This document shows positions 33,707 to 42,129 of a stretch of DNA of 64,000 bases, piece by piece. Under the pieces are notes generated by a model, which was not told where the DNA came from, searched no databases, and saw only the letters and a list, made by a program, of their open reading frames with translations. Source of the stretch: Shimia biformata (lineage in GTDB: Bacteria; Pseudomonadota; Alphaproteobacteria; Rhodobacterales; Rhodobacteraceae); the NCBI RefSeq assembly GCF_016888515.1, contig NZ_JAFEJK010000001.1, forward strand, positions 868,001-932,000, in the 5' to 3' direction. Position numbers and translations under genes: made by a program. How positions within the stretch are numbered: position 1 is the first letter of the stretch; each line of letters begins with the position of its first letter.

Positions 33707-34552
33707 ATGGTTCGACACAGACATTTCATGCAGGTCGACGTGTTCTCGTCGCAGCTGTGCCAGGGCAACGGGCTGGCGGTCGTGCTGGATGCCGTTGGCT
33801 TGTCCGATGTCCAGATGCAGCGTTTCGCAGCCTGGACCAACCTGGCCGAGACAGCATTTATCTTTCCGCCCGAGGACCCGGGCGCCGACTATAAGCTGCG
33901 TATTTTCACACCGGGGCGCGAGATGGTGTTTGCCGGGCATCCAACGCTGGGCAGTTGCATGGCATGGCTGGCGGCGGGCGGGCGTCCGCGACAAGAGGGC
34001 CGCGTGGTACAGGAATGTGGCATCGGACTGGTCGAGATTGACGTCAGCGGCGGCTATCCCTTTTTCGCTGCGCCGGACACAAAAATCGCGCCACTGGACC
34101 GCGCGGCGACAAGCCGGCTGATCAGCGATCTGAAATTGGCCCCCGAAAGGGTCGTGACAGCAGTCAGTCTTGACAATGGGCCGGACTGGAAGATCCTTGA
34201 ACTCGTGGATGCCGAGGCGGTGATGGCCGTGGACTCGTCGCTTGTGAACTGGCCCGATTGGGTTGCCGTGGGCTTGATCGGCAGGCATCCCGAGGGGAAC
34301 GGTTTTGATTACGAGGTCCGCAATATCGCACCATCATCGGGTATGAGTGAAGACCCGATCACCGGGTCCCTTGTTGCGGCGCTGGCACAATGGTTGAGAG
34401 CCGAGGGTCGATTGACACGTGATCTCCGGTTCCGTCAGGGCACCGTGATCGACCGGGCGGGCGAAGTCTTTGTGATCCCGTCACGGACCAGCAATGCCCC
34501 TTGGATTGGCGGCCATGTCACATTTATTATCGACGGCACCGTGACCATCTGA
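33707..34552 (+). CDS. PhzF-family isomerase/epimerase
   Basis: A 281-residue PhzF-like protein. The conserved N-terminal block is QVDVFSSQLCQGNGLAVVLDA with the QGN motif; the catalytic Glu is in NLAETAFIF; the C-terminal block is DPITGSLVAALAQWL. Members catalyse proton shifts on varied small molecules, and most bacterial ones have no known substrate. AGGGGA stands six bases before ATG 33707. It lies between the two sigma-E promoters and is divergent from the flavoprotein; it does not obviously have one of those promoters itself. Confidence 0.88.
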   Translation: MVRHRHFMQVDVFSSQLCQGNGLAVVLDAVGLSDVQMQRFAAWTNLAETAFIFPPEDPGADYKLRIFTPGREMVFAGHPTLGSCMAWLAAGGRPRQEGRVVQECGIGLVEIDVSGGYPFFAAPDTKIAPLDRAATSRLISDLKLAPERVVTAVSLDNGPDWKILELVDAEAVMAVDSSLVNWPDWVAVGLIGRHPEGNGFDYEVRNIAPSSGMSEDPITGSLVAALAQWLRAEGRLTRDLRFRQGTVIDRAGEVFVIPSRTSNAPWIGGHVTFIIDGTVTI

Positions 34553-34570
34553 TTTTTTTCTCAGAAAGAG

Positions 34571-34598
34571 TGATCCGCTTGCGGTGTCCCCCCGTAAT
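34571..34598 (+). promoter_or_regulatory. Sigma-E (ECF11) autoregulatory promoter of rpoE-chrR
   Basis: TGATCC (34571-34576), 16-bp spacer, CGTAAT (34593-34598). It matches the promoter at 33661-33634 in both boxes and in spacing. The expected start of transcription near 34605 rules out the earliest in-frame GTG (34584) as rpoE start from this promoter. Confidence 0.85.
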
Positions 34599-34673
34599 GA
34601 CGTTATGTTGACCATGACGGAAACGATCGAACGAAAGGACCGGCGCATTCTTGCGGCCGGCCCGAGGCGTCGG

Positions 34674-35255
34674 ATGAAGGGGCAACGGGTGAGCGAGCCA
34701 AGCGAAGTGACCGAGGAAACGCGCCTGATGCTGGCTGTGCGCGATCAGCGGGACAAGGATGCCTTCGCGCGCCTTTTTGACCTGTTCGCGCCGCGCCTGA
34801 AAGCGATGATTATGAAGGGCGGCACACCCGCAGCCCAAGCTGAGGATATCGTGCAGGACGCCATGCTGTCGGTCTGGCGAAAGGCGGCTCAGTTCGATCC
34901 GCATCGCGCGCAGGCTTCAGGCTGGATCTATCGCATCGCCCGCAACCGAATGATCGACATCGCCCGGCGCGAGGCGCGCCCGGTGCCACAGGAATTGCAG
35001 ACCGAGGCGACCGCGCCAGAGGAGGACCCCGGGCAAATTCTGGGGCTCAGTCAGGAAACGGATTTGCTTCGGCAGGCCCTTGCCGCGTTGCCGCAGAAGC
35101 AGCGGGAAATGATAGAGCGCGCCTATCTGGGTGAGCTGACCCACCAGGAGATAACCGAGGAAACCGGTCTTCCGCTTGGGACGATCAAGTCAAGGATACG
35201 CCTTGGACTAGAGCGGTTGAGACATGAATTGAAAGATCTGAGACCAACACCATGA
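34674..35255 (+). CDS. rpoE: ECF sigma factor RpoE (ECF11, singlet-oxygen response)
   Basis: A 193-residue ECF sigma factor. Region 2 is DAFARLFDLFAPRLKAMIM and DIVQDAMLSVWRKA with the -10-binding WIYRIARNRMIDIARR; region 4 is LTHQEITEETGLPLGTIKSRIRLGLERLRHEL, almost the same as in R. sphaeroides RpoE. I chose ATG 34674 because GAGG lies six bases ahead; in-frame ATGs at 34605 and 34614 are at or too near the expected transcript start. It is coupled to chrR by an ATGA overlap. Zinc-bound ChrR should hold it inactive until singlet oxygen triggers release. Confidence 0.92.
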   Translation: MKGQRVSEPSEVTEETRLMLAVRDQRDKDAFARLFDLFAPRLKAMIMKGGTPAAQAEDIVQDAMLSVWRKAAQFDPHRAQASGWIYRIARNRMIDIARREARPVPQELQTEATAPEEDPGQILGLSQETDLLRQALAALPQKQREMIERAYLGELTHQEITEETGLPLGTIKSRIRLGLERLRHELKDLRPTP

Positions 35256-35890
35256 TGACACCTTCGCATCATATCCCCGAGCCGATGATGGCGGCCTACG
35301 TGTCGGGTAACCTGCCGTATCCCTATGCCATGGTCCTGGCCACGCATGTTTCGATGTGTGACGAGTGCCGCGCCCGCTACGAGGCCCATATGACCCTTGG
35401 CGGCGCTGTGCTTGAGACAATCGAGGCGCAGCCGGTGTCGGCTGGCCTGAAGTCCAGCATTCTGGCCATGTTGGACGACCCTACGCCGCCAGAGCCGCCC
35501 GCGCCGACGCAGCAGGGCATCTATCCTGCGCCACTGTCGCAGCTTCTGGGGCCGGAGGGCCCGCGCTGGCGCAAGGTTGGCATGGGGAATCGCCAGTCGA
35601 TCCTGTCGAACGATGAGGAAGGCAGCTTGCGCCTGCTCTACATTCCTGCTGGACAGGCGGTGCCTGAACACAGTCACAACGGCATCGAACTGACGCTGGT
35701 GTTGCAGGGGAGTTTCTCGGATGAGGGCGGCACATTCGGGGTTGGTGATCTCGAAGTCGCTGACGAAAGCGACCTGCATATCCCGACGGCTGGGCCGGAA
35801 GCGCCGTGCATCTGCCTTGCCGCCACGGACGCGCCGCTGAAATTCTCGTCGATGATCCCGCGTCTGATGCAGCCGATCCTCAAGATCTGA
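35252..35890 (+). CDS. chrR: Anti-sigma factor ChrR (zinc anti-sigma and cupin domains)
   Basis: A 212-residue protein. The N-terminal zinc anti-sigma domain has HHIPEP, then ATHVSMCDEC; counted from the second Met (35255) the ligands are H6, H31, C35 and C38, exactly the zinc positions known in R. sphaeroides ChrR. The C-terminal cupin domain has PEHSHNGIELTLVLQGSF with the metal-binding His/His/Glu set, needed there for the singlet-oxygen response. Either ATG is possible. It closes the two-gene operon. Confidence 0.93.
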   Translation: MMTPSHHIPEPMMAAYVSGNLPYPYAMVLATHVSMCDECRARYEAHMTLGGAVLETIEAQPVSAGLKSSILAMLDDPTPPEPPAPTQQGIYPAPLSQLLGPEGPRWRKVGMGNRQSILSNDEEGSLRLLYIPAGQAVPEHSHNGIELTLVLQGSFSDEGGTFGVGDLEVADESDLHIPTAGPEAPCICLAATDAPLKFSSMIPRLMQPILKI

Positions 35891-35950
35891 ATTACGCGAC
35901 TTGTGGACCTGAGCAGCGCCCCCGGTACGTTCACCTGTGCCGGGGCTTTT

Positions 35951-36361
35951 TCATCTTTCGTCTTTCGTGCGCTGCGCTTGGAGCGCACGTTCCCGCTCTG
36001 GCCAGGTCGACTTGATGTAATCGAGGATTGCGTTGATCTCGTCATCAGACAGGGTTTCACGAAACCCCGGCATGCCGCTGTTCATGGAAATGCCGCGCGC
36101 TTCCATCAGGGCCTGCCCGCCGAATTTCGTGTAAAGAAAAAGCATCTTGTCGCCATGGTGCCAGGTGTGGCCGGTCTTGTCATGCGGTGGTGCCGGCAGC
36201 ACGCCGTTCTCATCCGGCGAGCGCCAGTCCGGTTGCCCTTCCAGGTTTTCGCCGTGGCATGACGCGCAGTTTTCGGCATAAAGCGCCTCTCCGTCCGGTG
36301 CCGCGAGCCCCGGCCCGGAAAGTGCGGTCATTGCGGTGGCAAAGACGATTGTCCTGATCAT
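35951..36361 (-). CDS. Small periplasmic c-type cytochrome
   Basis: A 136-residue protein with a Sec signal peptide (cleavage after GLAA, about residue 21) and a single heme site CASCH at residues 32-36. A methionine in MNSGMPGF is the probable sixth ligand. The C-terminal NAILDYIKSTWPERERALQAQRTKDER is a long charged tail. It resembles the small cytochrome c of oxidoreductase modules; its partner is not adjacent. ATG 36361 was chosen because the signal peptide starts there. Confidence 0.88.
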   Translation of the reverse strand: MIRTIVFATAMTALSGPGLAAPDGEALYAENCASCHGENLEGQPDWRSPDENGVLPAPPHDKTGHTWHHGDKMLFLYTKFGGQALMEARGISMNSGMPGFRETLSDDEINAILDYIKSTWPERERALQAQRTKDER

Positions 36362-36476
36362 TCGAAACGGTCCCTTTGGGTCTGGTTTCCAACGACCTAG
36401 CAAGTTCCGGCGCTGGAAGGTCAACTCGTGGTTCCGTCACATCCGCGTGAAACGAAAAAGGACCGTATCGGTGCGT

Positions 36477-39400
36477 TCAATAGTCTTTCTGGAAGTAGAT
36501 CCCGATCCCGGTCTGGGTCTTGTTCCCTTCACGGCTGTCAGTACCGTAGTGCCCCTTTAGCTTGATCTGGTTGGTCACGTCATAATTCAGGTTGATGGTC
36601 GAGTCGCCGCGACTGTCGATCTCGACATTGGTGTAAAGCCGGTCGTTAATGTACTTGCCCAGCCGCAGGCCGGTTTCACCGTCGCTGTCAGTTGTGATGT
36701 CGATGTCGTCAATCCCCGTCGACTGGCGCAGGCGTTGCATGAAGCCGCCGCCGCCCCGCCCCGACAGCGTCGCCGCGGTTGAGGCAAGTTGCGCCGCCTG
36801 AACCGCCGAAATCTCCGTCAGGTCGCGGCCAAACAGGATCAGGGCTAGGACCTCGTCCTGCGGGCGCGAGGGTTCGCTTTCGAAGCGGAACACGGGCTCT
36901 GTAGCGGGGCCTTCCAGGATGATACGCAGCTTGCCTTCGTCGCTGTCCTCTTCGGCCACCATGTAAAGCGTTGGAATGAAGCTGCCCTGCATGGTGACGT
37001 CGCCATCGGTAAACTCGAACCGTTTTCCGACCAACCCAAGCCGTCCCCGGATCATCTCGAACCGGCCAGATGGCAGCACGTTGTTGGTGGTGCCGCCCAG
37101 CTCAATACGGCCCTTGTACTCGGCATCAACGCCCATGCCGCGCACGAAGATCTGGTTGTTGGCCACGACTGAGAGGTCCAGATCAAAGACCGGCCCGCCA
37201 CCGCCGCCCGAAGTGCGGGTTTCCTGCACCAGCCCCGCACGTTTTCGGGTCTGCCGGACAGCACCGGACTCGCCGAAATGGGTGATCTCGGGGACATTTG
37301 CCGCCGCCGCGCCGCTGGCGGCTTGCAGGTTGATTTCGGTCGGGCCAAGAGCAATGTCGCCGGAAATCGTGCCCCCACCGGTCAGTGGACCACTGACGCG
37401 AACCTGGCCGTCAAGGATGGTGTGCAGAATGCGCGTATAGCGGAACACAGCGCCATTCAGCGTCGTTGTCAGGTCGGCGTTGAAAGGTGCGGATGTGTCG
37501 ACGTTGCCGACCACAGTCAGGCTGCCGCCGTTCGAAAGGTTGGTCGTCAGATCAAGTGCCGCGGATGTGCCATTCAACTGCACGCCCGCATTGATTTCGG
37601 TCAGCGCAATTTGCAGCGCGGGAATGGTCAGACGCGCGTTCGAAGCGGTGACTTTTCCCGTCACCGACGAGACCGCAAGTGGGCCGTCCAGCACAAGGTC
37701 GAAGGTCACCGGACCGCGCAGCGCGTTTGGCTGCACCCGCCGGTTGGCAACGGCAAGTTCGGCATTGCCTTTGGCTGTCAGGTTCGCCCGAGAGCCATCC
37801 GCCGCGACTGTGCCGCTGACCGATGCCTGTGTTCCAAGCGGCCCGGTGGCATCAGCCGTGATGCCATAGCCCTCCGGCAGTTCGGCAATCTCGGCAACCA
37901 CGGACGAGGGCCCCGCCAGTTCCGGGGCGAGCCATTCCAGCGTCCCGATCCCGGCGGCGATCTGCGCTGCCGCGGGTCCACCCTTGGGCAGATCAAGCTG
38001 ACCCTCGACATTCAGGTCGCGGGGCCCCTGCGCGTTGGTAGTGAGGGCCCAGCCCTTTGACGTGCCCTGTCCAGTCAGGGTCATCGAGACCGGCCCGTCC
38101 ATTTTGCTGACGAACCTGCCCATGTCATCAAGGTCGGCTTTAACCTGCAGGGTGCCTGCGTCGTCAGTGACGCTTGCCTGTCCTTCCACGGTCACCGCCC
38201 TGGTGTCGATGGCAAGTCGGCGAAGTTCGGTTCCCTCAGTGGTGCGCGCGGCTGACAGGATGACCTTCGATTGGCCTTCCAGCATCGGGTCGACACGTGT
38301 GTCCCCGATGCTCAGGTCCGATCCTGTAGCGGTGGCATCAATGTCGAACTCACCTGAAAGGGCGGCATAGGTGGCTTTGACCTCGGCCATGATCCCGCCC
38401 CCCAACGGTCGCCCCGCCAATGTCTGAAAACGGCTGATGTCCCGTGTCTGGGCCGTGATGTCGGCGGATAGTTCAATCTGGCTTTCAAGCCCCGAAACCT
38501 CAGCCGAACCCGAAACCACGAGGTCATCAGCGCTGAAGGCGAAATCGCGGATTATCAGGGGGGTGTCCTTGACCCAGTTCGCGGCGACAGTGAGCCGTGC
38601 AAAGGTGCCCAGGGCCTCGGTCAGGGAGGGGTCGCCGGTTTCCAGCCCGTTTACAACGACCGAGACCTCTCCATCCACGGCTACCGGGGCGTTCCGGCGG
38701 ATGGTTCCGGTGCCGGAAATCACGGTCTGATCAAGCTTCATCGCATCGCGGGCAAATCCCGCAAGCTCTCCCTGAAGTGACCAGCCTTCGCCTTTGTCCT
38801 TGTCGTAACCCAGTACAAGGTCGGCGTGGCGCACAAACATCTTCGGCCCCGCTACCGGCAGGAGGACAAGACTGCCGTCGGGGTCCTTCATCGCCAGATC
38901 AAGCGCAAAGCGGTCGGGCATGTTGTTCGCCGCCAGCGCGAGGTTTCCAGTCAGGTTCAGCGAGGCAGATCGCAGGTGCAGTCGCTCGACATCCTTGCGG
39001 CCGTCAGGGTGCAGTCTGACTTTGCCGGAAAGCGACAGGTCGGTACCAAAGAAATCGCGATACTCCGGCGCGAACAAAGGCGTCAGGTCGCCCGCGACTG
39101 TCAGGTTGATGTCGCGCACGGGTTTCTGAACGACTTCGGTGCCATCCTTGTCAGGGTCATCGGCGGGCGCGTCCTCAAGCACGACTTGCCCGTCGTCCTT
39201 CTGGTCAACCACGGTGACGACACCCTGAAGGCGTGGCTCTCCGGCGCTGCTGAGGGCAATTGTCGCGGCGAAATTGCTGAGGGGACCTTCGCCTTGTACC
39301 TGAAGGCCGATTGCCGGGGCGCCGGGCAGCTTCATCAGGGTGGCGATGATGCCGTTTTCCGCCTCTTTCGCGTCCAGCCGGGTTTGCAGGATGCCTGTCG

Positions 39401-40001
39401 CATTGGCGTATGAGACATCCATCAGGATGCGCCCCTCGGGGCCGTCGAGCCGGGTAATGTCCAGCCCCGCGCGCCCTTCGCCTCCGGCCAGTCGCATATC
39501 TCCTTCCAAGGAGAGCGTGGCTTCTTGGCCAAGCACCGGCGCACCAAGCGCCACCATCGGTGCCGAAATCGACCCGATATTGATGCTGACGGGAAGCTCC
39601 GGCAGAGCAAATTCCGTGGCTTCTGCCGCTGGCGGTTTGCTTTCACTTTGGGGCAGGCGGGTCAGGGTGATTTCTGCGGCTGAAAGGCTCTCGATCTCGA
39701 TCCGTCCAGCAAGAGTGGCCAGCCGGTCCCAGGTCAGTTCAACATCGGAAAGGGACAGCCAGATGCCATCCGTATCCGCGATTGTCAGGCTGTCCAGCGA
39801 AGCAGTCGAACTGAGCGCGCCGCGAAAGCCCTCAATTTCGACGATGCGTCCGTCTCCGCTGAGGGAATCCTGCAAGAAGCTGGTCAGGAAGTCCTTTTCC
39901 TCGGCCTGCTCCTGCGCGGTCGCGATGGGTGTCAGGGCAAGGCCACCGGCCACCACAAGCGCGGCAGGCAGGGGAGCGCGGCGAGAATAACTACCAAACA
40001 T
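36477..40001 (-). CDS. tamB: Translocation and assembly module subunit TamB
   Basis: A 1174-residue protein of long beta-taco repeats that links the inner and outer membranes and moves lipids or supports assembly with TamA. The C-terminal DUF490 part is readable (GRFEMIRGRLGLVGKRFEFTDGDVTMQG, PVFRFESEPSRPQDEVLALILFG) and ends in a beta-barrel-like GIGIYFQKDY. The N-terminus (ALVVAGGLALTPIATAQE) looks like a cleavable signal peptide rather than the usual anchor. Its ATG overlaps the tamA stop by one base (TGATG), so the pair is coupled. Confidence 0.93.
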   Translation of the reverse strand: MFGSYSRRAPLPAALVVAGGLALTPIATAQEQAEEKDFLTSFLQDSLSGDGRIVEIEGFRGALSSTASLDSLTIADTDGIWLSLSDVELTWDRLATLAGRIEIESLSAAEITLTRLPQSESKPPAAEATEFALPELPVSINIGSISAPMVALGAPVLGQEATLSLEGDMRLAGGEGRAGLDITRLDGPEGRILMDVSYANATGILQTRLDAKEAENGIIATLMKLPGAPAIGLQVQGEGPLSNFAATIALSSAGEPRLQGVVTVVDQKDDGQVVLEDAPADDPDKDGTEVVQKPVRDINLTVAGDLTPLFAPEYRDFFGTDLSLSGKVRLHPDGRKDVERLHLRSASLNLTGNLALAANNMPDRFALDLAMKDPDGSLVLLPVAGPKMFVRHADLVLGYDKDKGEGWSLQGELAGFARDAMKLDQTVISGTGTIRRNAPVAVDGEVSVVVNGLETGDPSLTEALGTFARLTVAANWVKDTPLIIRDFAFSADDLVVSGSAEVSGLESQIELSADITAQTRDISRFQTLAGRPLGGGIMAEVKATYAALSGEFDIDATATGSDLSIGDTRVDPMLEGQSKVILSAARTTEGTELRRLAIDTRAVTVEGQASVTDDAGTLQVKADLDDMGRFVSKMDGPVSMTLTGQGTSKGWALTTNAQGPRDLNVEGQLDLPKGGPAAAQIAAGIGTLEWLAPELAGPSSVVAEIAELPEGYGITADATGPLGTQASVSGTVAADGSRANLTAKGNAELAVANRRVQPNALRGPVTFDLVLDGPLAVSSVTGKVTASNARLTIPALQIALTEINAGVQLNGTSAALDLTTNLSNGGSLTVVGNVDTSAPFNADLTTTLNGAVFRYTRILHTILDGQVRVSGPLTGGGTISGDIALGPTEINLQAASGAAAANVPEITHFGESGAVRQTRKRAGLVQETRTSGGGGGPVFDLDLSVVANNQIFVRGMGVDAEYKGRIELGGTTNNVLPSGRFEMIRGRLGLVGKRFEFTDGDVTMQGSFIPTLYMVAEEDSDEGKLRIILEGPATEPVFRFESEPSRPQDEVLALILFGRDLTEISAVQAAQLASTAATLSGRGGGGFMQRLRQSTGIDDIDITTDSDGETGLRLGKYINDRLYTNVEIDSRGDSTINLNYDVTNQIKLKGHYGTDSREGNKTQTGIGIYFQKDY

Positions 40002-41815
40002 CAGAAAGCCTGCCCGATACCGACATAAACCTGAAGTCCATCCGCACCCGGGCCTGAAACCGGTCCGGCCAGGTCAAGGCGAATGGGTCCGATCCCTGTG
40101 TCATAGCGTACCCCGATCCCGGCACCCGACTGCCATGAACCGGACCCGTCATAAAAGCTTTCTGCGCCGACGTATCCAATGTCATAGAACAGAACCGTCG
40201 AGATCGTGTTGGTAATGCGGATGCGCGCTTCGCCCTGAAAGCCGACGAATGAACGGCCGCCGCTTTCCGCGGGTCCGGTAAACACTGAGTTCGATTGGTA
40301 TCCGGTGCCCCGCACGGTGCCGCCTCCGCCGGACAGGAACAGCCAGTTCGGAGGCGTTTCCTGGATAGACGTTCCGACAATGGACCCCAGCTGAACGCGC
40401 CCCGCCAAGACCACGCGCGACTCGGTTCCCAGCGGGAAATAGCCGCGGCCATCCGCCGTGATCCGGGCCCCGTTGGCACTTGCCCCAAAACCAAGGAAAG
40501 GTGCAACCGTGCCACGCAGGTAGGTGCCCGAGGTCGGGTTGAGATCGTCGTTTCTGCGGTTCCACGTCATCGAGACAGGCAGGATCACGTTGTTCATGGT
40601 CCGCTTCCCGAAATCGTCATCCGCCCGCGAGTGCACGAAACCCAGGTCGATCGCACCTTGCAGCGTTTTTGAGAAATAGCGGCGCAGCCCAACCGACGCG
40701 GTGGCCTGATCAACAAGATACAGCCGTTCATCCAGACGCCGCAATTCGAGAAGCGCCGACAGATCAGTGTCGGGGTGGAAAGTAGCCGGGCGGCTGAATT
40801 CGGTTTTCAGGCGGTAGTCGTTCCCGCTGCCGGTTCCTCCAAGCCCCTTGATCTCACCCTCGATGCGCAACCGTTCAGCGCCACCAAACAGGTTGCGGTG
40901 GACCCAGAACCCGTTGAGGGTCAATCCCTCGTCGGATTCCAGTTCAAGGCCAAACCCGATGCGCCGCGGTTTTGCATCGCTGGTTTCCAGAACCATGTCG
41001 AGCGTATCGTCGGGATTTGGTGTTGCGGCCTCGGTCAGCGTGGCCACCGAGAATGTGCCGGTGCGTCGCAGCCGCCGCTGGATGCGCTCGACCTCGTCGG
41101 GGTGGAACTGCTTGCCTGTCGGCAGGGATACAATCTCGCGCAGGCGGTCCTCGCTTATGCGGCTTGAACCTGTGACAAGAAGAGCCCCGAAGCTCAGGCG
41201 CGGGCCGGGGTCCATTTCGACATCGACATCCAGTTCCCGCCGATTGTGATTGGCGGTCACTCGGTCCTGCGCAACGGCGGCCTTGGCGTGACCTTCGTTG
41301 CGCCAACCATCACGTGCCGTGCTGACGGCTTTCTGGATGGATGAAAGATGCGCGGTCTGGCCCTTGGCAAACTCTGGTGGCAGGGCAACACCCGGCGAAA
41401 GCGGCGCAACTTGTACGGTGCCCAGTTGGAATACCGGTCCTGCCGTGATGTCGAGTGTGACCATGTTGACCGAGCGGATACCAGAACCGGGAGGAATGTC
41501 CGCCGCTTCGCGCCCGTCAACCTTGATCTGGATGATCGGGCCATAATGCCCTGCCTCATAGAGAATGCCGATCAGCCGCCCATAGTCAGACTGCGCGGCA
41601 GCGATGATGTCGTCGGCGTCGGTGATGTCCGAGCGTCTGGCGTCGTAAACCAGTGACGCGCCCTTGATCCGACGCTCAAGCGCCTCGGCGCCTTCGTCGG
41701 TCTGCAATGTGATCTCAAACGCCTGGGCCGAAGTTGAGAATGCCAAAGTCAGCAGAGTGGCCGCCAAAGTCCTCAACGGTCTTGAGAGGGTCCCTTTCCC
41801 TGATCGCTTCATCAC
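40001..41815 (-). CDS. tamA: Autotransporter assembly factor TamA (Omp85 family)
   Basis: A 604-residue outer-membrane protein. The signal peptide ends at STSAQAFE; three POTRA-like domains cover about residues 35-270; the 16-strand barrel follows with the Omp85 motif SWQSGAGIGVRYDTGIGPIRLDLA near the end and the C-terminal phenylalanine expected of BAM substrates (GIGQAF). Together with TamB it makes the TAM complex. It is the promoter-proximal gene, transcribed away from the Mo-hydroxylase operon. The second Met at 41812 is an equal start candidate. Confidence 0.93.
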   Translation of the reverse strand: MMKRSGKGTLSRPLRTLAATLLTLAFSTSAQAFEITLQTDEGAEALERRIKGASLVYDARRSDITDADDIIAAAQSDYGRLIGILYEAGHYGPIIQIKVDGREAADIPPGSGIRSVNMVTLDITAGPVFQLGTVQVAPLSPGVALPPEFAKGQTAHLSSIQKAVSTARDGWRNEGHAKAAVAQDRVTANHNRRELDVDVEMDPGPRLSFGALLVTGSSRISEDRLREIVSLPTGKQFHPDEVERIQRRLRRTGTFSVATLTEAATPNPDDTLDMVLETSDAKPRRIGFGLELESDEGLTLNGFWVHRNLFGGAERLRIEGEIKGLGGTGSGNDYRLKTEFSRPATFHPDTDLSALLELRRLDERLYLVDQATASVGLRRYFSKTLQGAIDLGFVHSRADDDFGKRTMNNVILPVSMTWNRRNDDLNPTSGTYLRGTVAPFLGFGASANGARITADGRGYFPLGTESRVVLAGRVQLGSIVGTSIQETPPNWLFLSGGGGTVRGTGYQSNSVFTGPAESGGRSFVGFQGEARIRITNTISTVLFYDIGYVGAESFYDGSGSWQSGAGIGVRYDTGIGPIRLDLAGPVSGPGADGLQVYVGIGQAF

Positions 41816-41985
41816 GTGCCCGCCGCCTCGGGGATAATGCTTTTTTCAATTCTCTGGATGGTAGCGCAAGCCCAAGGCCGTTTCCATGACGCGATTGCCG
41901 AATTGTGCTGTTTTTTGCCACAGGTCGGATCGACGTGACCCAAGGCGACTAGATGAATTGGTTTATACCATCTTGCCGTCGAAAG

Positions 41986-41998
41986 CGTCACAGTGACG
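41986..41998. promoter_or_regulatory. Perfect inverted repeat CGTCAC-A-GTGACG
   Basis: Six-base arms around one central A, between the divergent tamA and Mo-hydroxylase genes. The form suits a dimeric regulator. No family can be named. Confidence 0.4.
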
Positions 41999-42072
41999 TC
42001 GCTGGCACGACCCGGCAACGGGCTGGGGATCGCTTGACTCTTGTCCGGCGGGGCGTTCCAACTATTGCCGAA

Positions 42073-42084
42073 TGACCAAGGTCA
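42073..42084. promoter_or_regulatory. Inverted repeat TGACC-AA-GGTCA ahead of Mo-hydroxylase operon
   Basis: Same arms and same 2-base spacing as the three TetR operators at 53867-53931. It lies 46 bp before the first structural gene, a usual repressor position. Confidence 0.45.
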
Positions 42085-42129
42085 CGAGACATGTCAAAGC
42101 CCGACCAACAGGGCGGATCAGGAGAGACC

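Larger units (their letters stand above)
41816..42129. other. Divergent promoter region, tamA / Mo-hydroxylase operon
   Basis: About 310 bp without a coding frame that has a credible start. Two perfect inverted repeats stand out, at 41986-41998 and 42073-42084, listed separately. A TTGACT at 42034-42039 could be a -35 box for the rightward operon, but I see no clear -10 at normal distance. Confidence 0.5.
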
